Below, one piece after another: positions 1 through 6,296 of a stretch of 21,331 bases of DNA. The stretch is from Acidimicrobiales bacterium (GTDB lineage: Bacteria; Actinomycetota; Acidimicrobiia; Acidimicrobiales; JAKAVM01). The notes below the pieces were generated by a model, which was not told the origin of the DNA, did not search any database, and saw nothing but the letters and a program-made list of their open reading frames with translations. Within the stretch, counting starts at the first letter, position 1, and the number at the start of each line of letters is the position of its first letter. Position numbers and translations under genes: made by a program. The stretch spans positions 1 to 21,331 of the forward strand of contig DAIDIS010000173.1 in the NCBI GenBank assembly GCA_027451785.1. The letters run 5' to 3'.

Positions 1-1063
1 CGAGGGCGGCTACAAGTCGCTGGTGGAGGTGGACACGGTTGGGAAGGTCCGTAACGCTGTCGTGAAGGGCCTGGTGGATGAGAGCTTCTTGAGTTTTGAC
101 CCTATCTGAGATGTCTTCGATTGAGACTGCAACCTCTCTGGCGCCGACGGGGAAGACTTGGAGGGAGTAACTGCCCTTTTTGGCTTCACTGGAAACGTCG
201 TCATCGCCAACAGAGACATCGAGCTTGAACGGTTTACCGGTGGCTACGACCCTTTTCATCAGTTCCAGAAGTTGTTCGGCCTGAGGAATTGAGTATCCGA
301 ACTCCGCAAACGTGCGACCGACAGCACTTCCCACATCTACGCCGGTTGCCGAGGTAGAGGCAGGGTTGGCGGCAAGGAGCTTGACGGAGGTCGAGCTGAA
401 TGGAAGTTCATTATTGCTGCCGTCATCATCCAGCCTGAAGACGTAAATTCCGACTGGGATGTTATCCATGATGTTGGCAAACCGGTTTAGTCGTTCTTGG
501 GCACGCCGTCGCGTTAAAGAAACGGTCGCTCCAGCTCCCGCAATTGCGACTCCGAGAACGAGATATGCGGCTAGATCGACTTCAGGGCTTGGGATTTGAG
601 CGGATTGAATTCTGGTAACTCCGAAAAGGGCGCCCGTCCCCAAGAGTGCGCCGATTGCAGCTGCGAATGGCGGGAACAGCATCGACTCGACTGCGAGTGC
701 GAACATGCCGAGCAGCATGGCCACAAGCCAGTACTTCGGGAATATCAAGCCAAAAGCTGCAATATAGAGCTGGTCCAGCCACATCATCTGGAAATGGAGC
801 TGGCCATCCCTCCGGGTAAGCAAGTCCATAACGACGCTGGCCCCGATGCCGACGGTCGCCAGGCCTCCAACGATGGCAATCCGCTCAGTACCGAAGCCAT
901 GATGTAGCTCCGGGCTAAAAGCCGCGGCGACTGCAAGAGCGGCAACGGCCAAGTGATGGCCGATGCTCGCGTTGTTCCAGTTCTTCAGTTGCGGGGACTC
1001 CAGGACGCCCAAACCGCTGGGAGGGGCCAAGTTCCGCCTGAACGGCACCATCAGGATTGACAT
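1..1063 (-). CDS. Membrane-anchored PAS-GGDEF signalling protein, 3' end beyond window
   Basis: Reading the minus strand from an ATG at 1063 gives 354 uninterrupted codons up to the left edge. An in-frame TAG lies about 10 codons upstream. Residues about 34-180 are strongly hydrophobic and form roughly five to six membrane spans (for example 35-49, 61-79, 97-127, 132-150, 164-183). A PAS-like segment follows (about 194-325, beginning RFANIMDNIPVGIYVF and ending in SIEDISDRVKTQEAL). Next comes ALHDSVTDLPNR at about 332-343, the hallmark start of a GGDEF diguanylate cyclase domain. The GGDEF signature itself, and any EAL domain, would lie outside the window, so cyclase activity cannot be judged. 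By family knowledge such proteins sense a membrane or cytoplasmic cue and make or degrade c-di-GMP. Nearby pilT could be a functional link, since c-di-GMP often controls pili, but that is inference. Confidence 0.85.
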   Translation of the reverse strand, partial: MSILMVPFRRNLAPPSGLGVLESPQLKNWNNASIGHHLAVAALAVAAAFSPELHHGFGTERIAIVGGLATVGIGASVVMDLLTRRDGQLHFQMMWLDQLYIAAFGLIFPKYWLVAMLLGMFALAVESMLFPPFAAAIGALLGTGALFGVTRIQSAQIPSPEVDLAAYLVLGVAIAGAGATVSLTRRRAQERLNRFANIMDNIPVGIYVFRLDDDGSNNELPFSSTSVKLLAANPASTSATGVDVGSAVGRTFAEFGYSIPQAEQLLELMKRVVATGKPFKLDVSVGDDDVSSEAKKGSYSLQVFPVGAREVAVSIEDISDRVKTQEALIHQALHDSVTDLPNRVHLHQRLVAAL

Positions 1064-1074
1064 CGTTACAAACC

Positions 1075-1085
1075 GAACCCGGTTC
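1075..1085. promoter_or_regulatory. Perfect 5-1-5 palindrome upstream of the PAS-GGDEF gene
   Basis: The 11-base palindrome GAACCCGGTTC sits 12 bases upstream of the start codon of the minus-strand PAS-GGDEF gene. A short symmetric site in this place could be an operator half-site pair, but a palindrome of this length can arise by chance and I know of no named regulator with this site. The rest of the 1064-1252 gap between the two divergent genes shows no further gene. Confidence 0.15.
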
Positions 1086-1252
1086 TATCCGCCCTGATTG
1101 TTCGCATCAATCTCAACATTTTCGCCCCTTGAACCTCTGGATTTATCTATCGGCCATGTGTCTCGGGGGATTTAGCCGAGAGGCCATGAATATTCCCTGG
1201 ATAAGTTGGCCATTCGCACTACTGGGTTGTAGATGGCTACGGTTTGGGCCAT

Positions 1253-1684
1253 ATGAGAGTGACTATGTTGCTGTGCGATTCGGCTCAGGTGGCCGAAGGA
1301 AAGCTCTATCTTTTGGGTGCTGGATGGTCCATAACCGGCCCCCAACCAGCGCCGTCGGTGGTTGCGATCAGAGTTGAGGTCGACTGGAATGACGCGGACA
1401 AGCCTCATCATTGGGAGCTTTACCTGATAGATGAGGATGGTCAAGAGGTAGTTATTAATACCCCCGATGGTCCTCAGGCATTGGAGATTCGCGGAGAATT
1501 TCAGGTGCAAAGGGCTGTAGGAATTCCGGAAGGCAGCCCCCTGGATGTCCCGATGGTCGTCAATTTGGGTCCCATTCCGCTCCCTGGAGGAAAGCGCTAC
1601 GACTGGAGACTGTCCATCGACGGAACTTCTAACGAGGATTGGCGGGCAACTTTCTACACGAGATCGGCTGAGCCGCCGGCCTAG
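1253..1684 (+). CDS. DUF6941-like protein of unknown function
   Basis: The gene encodes about 143 residues starting MRVTMLLCDSAQVAEGKLYL. An in-frame TTG three codons upstream (1244) is possible, but the ATG at 1253 matches how this family usually begins. The N-terminal pattern (CDSAQVAEGKLYLLGAGW) and the beta-rich middle (about residues 35-135, with EIRGEFQVQR and GKRYDWRLSIDG) resemble the DUF6941 family of small actinobacterial proteins. I recall that family from memory and have not searched for it. There is no signal peptide, no membrane span and no catalytic motif. The protein is probably a soluble, all-beta cytoplasmic protein. Function is unknown and the neighbours do not suggest one. 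Confidence 0.75.
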   Translation: MRVTMLLCDSAQVAEGKLYLLGAGWSITGPQPAPSVVAIRVEVDWNDADKPHHWELYLIDEDGQEVVINTPDGPQALEIRGEFQVQRAVGIPEGSPLDVPMVVNLGPIPLPGGKRYDWRLSIDGTSNEDWRATFYTRSAEPPA

Positions 1685-1718
1685 GTGACAAGCCTCGGCA
1701 CAAGCTACTATCAAGACT
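1685..1718 (+). promoter_or_regulatory. Candidate promoter giving a nearly leaderless MaoC transcript
   Basis: A -10-like TACTAT lies at 1706-1711 and a -35-like GTGACA at 1685-1690, a spacing of 15 bases, which is a little short. Transcription would begin near 1718, leaving only about five bases before the ATG at 1723. No Shine-Dalgarno sequence precedes that ATG. Leaderless mRNAs are common in Actinobacteria, so this is plausible. Confidence 0.3.
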
Positions 1719-1722
1719 CGCT

Positions 1723-2232
1723 ATGACAGTTCATGACAGGCCATTTGGAAGATACTTCGAAGACTTTGAGCCAGGCGACATTTACAAGCACTGGCCTGGA
1801 AAAACCATTACTGAGTTCGACGATCATCTTTTCTGCATGATGACGATGAACCACCATCCATTACACACAAACGACTGGTTTGCCGAGAACGAGACTGTCC
1901 AGAAAAAGAATGTCGTGGTGGGAAACCTCGTCTATTCGCTGATCTTGGGCATGAGCGTCCCGGACGTGTCGGGAGCTGCGATCGCCAACCTGGAGGTTGA
2001 GTCGTTGATCCATCGCTTCCCAACATTCCACGGTGACACCATCTATGCCGAGACGAGGGTTCTCGAGAAGGCCGAGTCCAAGTCCAAGAACGACCGTGGA
2101 GTCGTGACGGTGGAGACTAAGGGATTCAACCAAAGAGGCGAAGAGGTCTGCTACTTCAGGCGCAAGGTTATGGTCTGGAAAAGGGATTTTGCCCCCACGC
2201 GCAAACGGCCCTACGGAGACGAAGTCTGGTAG
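1723..2232 (+). CDS. MaoC-family (hotdog fold) dehydratase-like protein
   Basis: This 169-residue protein has the MaoC / (R)-specific enoyl-CoA hydratase plan. It has an N-terminal phrase typical of the family (GRYFEDFEPGDIYKHWPGKTI), a hydratase-2-like motif at about 43-51 (NHHPLHTND), a hydrophobic hotdog helix (about 66-78, VGNLVYSLILGM) and a C-terminal strand pair. The usual catalytic motif is G-D-x-N-P-L-H. Here the Asp position appears to be Asn43 and the motif Asn is His45, while His48 is kept. The enzyme may therefore act on an unusual acyl-CoA, as in mesaconyl- or methylfumaryl-CoA hydratase relatives, or may be weakly active. The start ATG has no Shine-Dalgarno sequence. The substrate is unknown; the crotonase (13 kb) and acyl-CoA dehydrogenase (21 kb) in this window also handle acyl-CoAs but are not in the same operon. 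Confidence 0.85.
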   Translation: MTVHDRPFGRYFEDFEPGDIYKHWPGKTITEFDDHLFCMMTMNHHPLHTNDWFAENETVQKKNVVVGNLVYSLILGMSVPDVSGAAIANLEVESLIHRFPTFHGDTIYAETRVLEKAESKSKNDRGVVTVETKGFNQRGEEVCYFRRKVMVWKRDFAPTRKRPYGDEVW

Positions 2233-2377
2233 GCAGTGGGTCCCAGGTAAAGTGCCCGGCGATACGATCCAGCATATTCGTTCATAGAAATATTCGCTTG
2301 GGAATTATCCCGAAAGTGCCGATCAAATAAGGAACAAGTTCTCCACCTAACGAGAATCGCTGTTCCGGGGGGTACCG

Positions 2378-3505
2378 ATGGGGCATGAGTGGCTAGACAA
2401 TTGCTTGCACAAGCTGTGCGACGTTGGGGGATCCGACCTGCACATAAAGGTCGGCTCACCTCCCCGGATTAGGTTGAACGGGTCACTGAAGGTCATGGAG
2501 GACGAGGCGAGCGTCGGACCGGACGAGGTCAAGGCGATGGCCGAGGCCATCCTTAAAGGGCCCCTCGACGATCGCATGTCCGGCGAGAACGAACATGACT
2601 GCGCTTACTCTATGGCGGGTTTGGGAAGGTTTCGCGTCAACATCTACCGCCAGCGAGGGAGCATTGCCATAGCCATGCGGAGGGTCTCGCTTGACCCTCC
2701 CACCGTTACGGATTTGGGGCTGCCGGAGATAGTGGCACGCCTAGCCGAAGAAGAACGTGGGTTGATCCTGGTTACGGGACCGACCGGCTCGGGAAAGACT
2801 ACAACTCTTGCCTCGATGATCGAGCACATCAACAGGGTAAAGGCGTGTCATATCATCACGATCGAGGATCCGGTTGAAATTCTCCATCGCGACAAGCTTG
2901 CTTCGATAGACCAACGAGAAGTCGGGATAGACACCACCGACTTTGCCTCGGCAATGCGCTCAGCGTTGAGGCAGGATCCCGACGTGATTCTCGTCGGTGA
3001 GATGCGGGACATGGAGACGGTGTCAACGGCGTTGACTGCAGCTGAAACCGGACACCTGGTCTTGTCGACGTTGCACACTACCGACGCAACCGAGTCGATC
3101 AACAGGATCATCGATTTTTTCCCAGCGCACCAACAGCATCAGGCGCGTCTTTCTTTGGCGAGCTCACTCAAAGGCACGATCGCACAAAGGCTGATCAAGA
3201 CCACCGATGGAGCCTCTCGAGTAGCGGCGGCCGAGATCATGGTGCCCAATGGCCGCATACAGCAGTGCATCGTCGACCCGAAGTTCACCGCTTCGATCAG
3301 GGAGATCATTGCGGAAGGTGACTATTACGGCATGCAGACCTTCGACCAGGCGATCATGTCGCTCTACGAGCAGGGCAAGATCGCATTCAAGGACGCGATG
3401 ATGGCCGCCACAAACCCCCACGATTTCAGAGTGGTCGTCCAAAGAAAGGGCCTCATGAACAACAACCATGTCCAGGCCGTTCCTCAGCGCAGACAGATCG
3501 CCTAG
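2378..3505 (+). CDS. pilT: Type IV pilus retraction ATPase PilT
   Basis: The 375-residue protein matches PilT in length and motifs: an N-terminal PAS-like domain (SDLHIKVGSPPRIRLNG, about 19-35), Walker A GPTGSGKTTT (134-143), an Asp box around TIEDPVE (161-167), Walker B DVILVGE with catalytic Glu208, and a His box GHLVLSTLHTTDA (225-237). The C-terminal part includes GMQTFDQAIMSLYEQGKI, typical of the PilT subfamily rather than the PilB extension ATPase. PilT is a cytoplasmic hexameric ATPase that depolymerises pilin and drives retraction, twitching and DNA uptake. A GC-rich Shine-Dalgarno-like stretch (about 2366-2373) precedes the ATG. The gene stands alone: no pilB, pilC, pilM or pilin is in this window, so its partners must lie elsewhere. 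The c-di-GMP-type gene at the left edge is the nearest candidate link. Confidence 0.93.
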   Translation: MGHEWLDNCLHKLCDVGGSDLHIKVGSPPRIRLNGSLKVMEDEASVGPDEVKAMAEAILKGPLDDRMSGENEHDCAYSMAGLGRFRVNIYRQRGSIAIAMRRVSLDPPTVTDLGLPEIVARLAEEERGLILVTGPTGSGKTTTLASMIEHINRVKACHIITIEDPVEILHRDKLASIDQREVGIDTTDFASAMRSALRQDPDVILVGEMRDMETVSTALTAAETGHLVLSTLHTTDATESINRIIDFFPAHQQHQARLSLASSLKGTIAQRLIKTTDGASRVAAAEIMVPNGRIQQCIVDPKFTASIREIIAEGDYYGMQTFDQAIMSLYEQGKIAFKDAMMAATNPHDFRVVVQRKGLMNNNHVQAVPQRRQIA

Positions 3506-3688
3506 CCCACATCGATTGCCAGCCTGGCGAACTACAGCCCCCGATTTTGCTGCAGGCCCGGCAAGCGACAGGGCCAATTTAGGGTTAGGGGGCGCTGAAC
3601 TACCATGGGTCCGCTTCCGGCTGCGGATGGTGCCTATTGGTATACCTATCAACGTTGGTGGCAAACTCTTCAACGAGGTCAGAGTGAG

Positions 3689-4537
3689 TTGCTAACTGTA
3701 AAGTTCTATGGCGTGCGGGGGTCATGCCCATGTTCCGGTGCCGACTACGTGCGCTATGGAGGCAACACAGCATGTGTCGTGCTCGATAACGACGGCGAGA
3801 TCCTGATTTTTGACCTGGGTACCGGCTTGAGGCCCTTCGGGGTCGATTGGATTGCTGCGAATCCGGGTAAGCCACTTGCGGCAAGTGCACTGGTAACACA
3901 TACCCATTGGGACCACATTCAGGGACTCCCTTTTTTCGGTCCTTTGGATCACGAGGAAGCTGTCTTGGATATATTCGGGCCAACCGAGGAGGGAGTGTCG
4001 TTCCGGGACGTTCTCACCTCGTCCATCTCGCCCCCTCTTTTCCCAATTGGTCTTGGCGATTTCAGAGGCAACATACAGGCCATGGATATCCCGGACTCCA
4101 GATTTTCACTGGGAAGCTATTCAGTTACCGCACTACCGGTTCCTCACGTAGGGGCGACAGTCGGCTACAGGGTCGAGACCGAGGTTGCAACCGTCGCTTA
4201 TATAAGTGATCACCAGGCTCCTCCGGGGCTGGACACAATTGACGAGGCGGTTATCGAGCTCTGCCAAGGTGCTGACCTGTTGATACACGATTCGCAGTAC
4301 TTCAGCGCCGAGTTTGAAGGGAAGTCCGACTGGGGGCACTGCACTATCGAATACGCTCTTTTGGTGGCCGAGAAGTCAGATGTGTCCTCTTTGGCACTGT
4401 TTCATCATGATCCCCTTCATTCGGACGGCGTTCTCGACCTTGTGGCCGAGAGCGTGGCGGGCTCCGGCGAACCTGGGGAAATGGAAGTGTTTGTCGCATT
4501 CGAAGGGGCCCAACGGAAGTTCGGAAACCAAGTTTGA
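3689..4537 (+). CDS. MBL-fold metal-dependent hydrolase (RNase Z / PhnP-like)
   Basis: The protein carries the metallo-beta-lactamase metal motif THTHWDHIQG, a downstream His (VPHVGATVGYRV), an Asp in YISDHQAP, another in LLIHDSQY, and a terminal His-rich FHHDPLH. This is the arrangement of two-metal hydrolases related to RNase Z and PhnP, and the N-terminal VKFYGVRGSCPCSG is typical of that branch. I place the start at TTG 3689 because a GAGG-type ribosome site (about 3675) is well spaced and the conserved protein begins right there. An ATG at 3605 in the same frame would add 28 poorly conserved residues. The gene heads a plus-strand group, and its stop overlaps the start of the flavin reductase gene. 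The substrate is unknown; a phosphodiester is the best family-level guess. Confidence 0.85.
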   Translation: MLTVKFYGVRGSCPCSGADYVRYGGNTACVVLDNDGEILIFDLGTGLRPFGVDWIAANPGKPLAASALVTHTHWDHIQGLPFFGPLDHEEAVLDIFGPTEEGVSFRDVLTSSISPPLFPIGLGDFRGNIQAMDIPDSRFSLGSYSVTALPVPHVGATVGYRVETEVATVAYISDHQAPPGLDTIDEAVIELCQGADLLIHDSQYFSAEFEGKSDWGHCTIEYALLVAEKSDVSSLALFHHDPLHSDGVLDLVAESVAGSGEPGEMEVFVAFEGAQRKFGNQV

Positions 4538-5013
4538 GCACGGGCGACCTGTTCCGGCAGGTGCTTGGTCACTTCGCAACCGGGCTGACCGTCATCACCG
4601 TCACGGACGATACAGGACCCACCGGATTTACCTGCCAGTCCTTTATGTCCTTGTCCTTGGAACCACCTCTTGTTGCGTTCGCTCCTTCGCTCAAGTCGGA
4701 TACTTGGCCGCGGATAGAAAAGGTCGGCCGGGGATGTGTGAATTTCCTTTCGGAAGGTCAACGGGAATTAGGAATTCGCTTTGCTGAGCGCACGCAAGAT
4801 CGCTTCGACGGCGTCTCGTACTCTCTGAGCCGAAGTGGAATGCCGGTCTTGGAGGGAGCATTGGCGTACCTGGACATTGAGATCAGTGATGTTTATCCAG
4901 GGGGAGACCATTATCTGGTTGTAGCCGGAGTTACCGACCTGGGTATTGTCAATGACCTGGATCCTCTTATCTTCCACCGCAGCGTCTATCGCCGAGGCTT
5001 CGGTATTGTTTAG
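4534..5013 (+). CDS. Flavin reductase-like, FMN-binding split-barrel protein
   Basis: The 159-residue protein begins DLFRQVLGHFATGLTVITV, the standard opening of the flavin reductase (FRP/HpaC-like) family, followed by GFTCQSFMSLSLEPPLVAFAP (the FMN-binding region), CVNFLSEGQRELG and GDHYLVVAGVTDL. Such enzymes reduce FMN or FAD with NAD(P)H, often for a partner monooxygenase. The start is a TTG that overlaps the TGA of the upstream hydrolase gene by three bases, so translation is probably coupled. No partner monooxygenase is in the window. Its role with the adjacent MBL hydrolase and the sugar epimerase is unclear. Confidence 0.88.
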   Translation: MSTGDLFRQVLGHFATGLTVITVTDDTGPTGFTCQSFMSLSLEPPLVAFAPSLKSDTWPRIEKVGRGCVNFLSEGQRELGIRFAERTQDRFDGVSYSLSRSGMPVLEGALAYLDIEISDVYPGGDHYLVVAGVTDLGIVNDLDPLIFHRSVYRRGFGIV

Positions 5014-5038
5014 CGAGCTTTCTTGAAGGAGCAATCGC

Positions 5039-5584
5039 GTGGCAGAGATTGAAAAATGCACTTCGGTCCAGGGTGTTGTCATTATTCACCCGCAGGTTCA
5101 TGCCGACCCAAGGGGCGTATTCGTCGAGACATTCCGGAGCGAGTGGCTGGATAGCCCGAAGCCGATGATTCAGGGCAATCGGTCGGACAAGCAGGCTGGA
5201 GCTTTGGTCGGTTTGCATTATCACAAGAACCAGGCGGACTACTGGTACCTGGCAAGTGGGCTGGCGAGGATTGTCCTTTTCGACTTGCGCGTCGGCTCGC
5301 CTACTGAAGGCGGGAAGCTGTCTATGGACCTGAAGGAATCCGAGCACCTCGGGGTGTATATACCGCCTGGGGTGGCTCACGGCTTTGCGGCGATTGCCGA
5401 CTCGACACTGACCTATCTGGTCGACTCGTATTACAACCCGGACGATGAGCTGGGAATTATGTGGGACGACCCGGATATTTCGGCGGATTGGGGAGTCTCT
5501 TTGCCGGTGATATCCGACAGGGACACCAAAAATCCCTATCTGACTTCGGTGCCTAAGGCGCAACTCCCGGTTTATGCTTTGTGA
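5039..5584 (+). CDS. rfbC: dTDP-4-dehydrorhamnose 3,5-epimerase-like protein (RmlC family)
   Basis: The 181-residue cupin has the RmlC plan: HADPRGVFVETFRSEW near the N-terminus, a histidine base in LVGLHYHKNQAD, VYIPPGVAHGFAA, the catalytic-type tyrosine in VDSYYNPDDELGIMWDDP, and an Asp in VISDRDTKNP. A GTG start at 5039 follows a good ribosome site (GAAGGA, about 5025). The reaction in the family is epimerisation at C3 and C5 of dTDP-4-keto-6-deoxyglucose in rhamnose synthesis. The canonical GLHYQ is LHYH here and the basic residue after it is not obvious, so it may use another nucleotide sugar. RmlA, RmlB and RmlD are not in the window, which is unusual, because these genes normally cluster. 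Confidence 0.82.
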   Translation: MAEIEKCTSVQGVVIIHPQVHADPRGVFVETFRSEWLDSPKPMIQGNRSDKQAGALVGLHYHKNQADYWYLASGLARIVLFDLRVGSPTEGGKLSMDLKESEHLGVYIPPGVAHGFAAIADSTLTYLVDSYYNPDDELGIMWDDPDISADWGVSLPVISDRDTKNPYLTSVPKAQLPVYAL

Positions 5585-5633
5585 AGTAGGCCACAACTTG
5601 GGCCAGGGCCGACCACCCGGAGGGTGACCAGCG

Positions 5634-6290
5634 TTGCCTTTTCATCGAGATCATTGGACAAAGAGCAAGATCGACAAGTCGGTCGGGGAGTACGGCGCCG
5701 TCCTGGATGGCCTGGCTGCCGCGTCCAAGCCAAAGAACGGGATTGGATCCGTTCACGGGGACTTGCCGGAGGGCCAAGGAGCTGGACACGTCGCCGAAGG
5801 CTCGAAGGATATTTCTGAAGCCCCTGCGGTTGCTTACGGTTTTCCGTCCCCGCCTGCTGCCTTGGTGGGTCATCCGACCACTCCGCCAGGACTCGATGCT
5901 TTGGATTCCACCCAAGTGGCGGACCGACCTTCAAGAACGGAATGGCCGAAGAAGGCGGACCAACTCAAAAAGACTGATGGCACTAACGCAAAAGGCAAGG
6001 TTTTGATTGCCAACCCGGTGAAACCGCTGGAGTTGGGCGATAGTCGACACTTGAGCCGTTTCTCTTCAGCTGCTCGTCATCCGGAGATTGGCCGCGAGCG
6101 AGGGGGGCTTCAAGACCGTTACAAATCGCATAGGTCCAGCCTGATTGCCTTCGTTTTGACCGCTATAGCAATTGCGATCGTTGCTTCCTTGACGCTCACT
6201 CCCAGGTCAAGTGGGCGGCCACCCTCGCACAGTGGGCACTCGGTGACCACGGTTTCCGCTCCGCAGGGGCAAAGCAATAGCCAGCAGTAG
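5634..6290 (+). CDS. Unrecognised single-pass membrane protein
   Basis: I do not recognise this 218-residue protein. It starts at TTG 5634, ten bases after a strong GGAGG ribosome site (5619-5623). An in-frame TGA directly upstream rules out an earlier start. Residues 1-168 are hydrophilic, rich in Gly, Pro, Ser and Lys, and probably disordered. Residues about 169-188 (LIAFVLTAIAIAIVASLTLT) form one transmembrane helix preceded by a basic patch (RYKSHR), which predicts that the long N-terminal part is cytoplasmic. A short Ser/Gln/Gly-rich tail of about 30 residues would then lie outside. It follows the epimerase gene after 49 bases and may be co-transcribed. Its end is only six bases from the convergent oligopeptidase B gene. 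Confidence 0.65.
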   Translation: MPFHRDHWTKSKIDKSVGEYGAVLDGLAAASKPKNGIGSVHGDLPEGQGAGHVAEGSKDISEAPAVAYGFPSPPAALVGHPTTPPGLDALDSTQVADRPSRTEWPKKADQLKKTDGTNAKGKVLIANPVKPLELGDSRHLSRFSSAARHPEIGRERGGLQDRYKSHRSSLIAFVLTAIAIAIVASLTLTPRSSGRPPSHSGHSVTTVSAPQGQSNSQQ

Positions 6291-6296
6291 GCAGAT

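Noticed and set aside
1172..1714. Minus-strand open frame of 180 codons opposite the DUF6941-like gene
   Set aside because: The plus-strand frame has the conserved protein pattern; the antisense product looks random (rich in Arg and Ser, no domain).
3518..3528. GCCAGCCTGGC palindrome after pilT
   Set aside because: A one-base centre cannot form a good hairpin and no T-run follows; too short to call a terminator.
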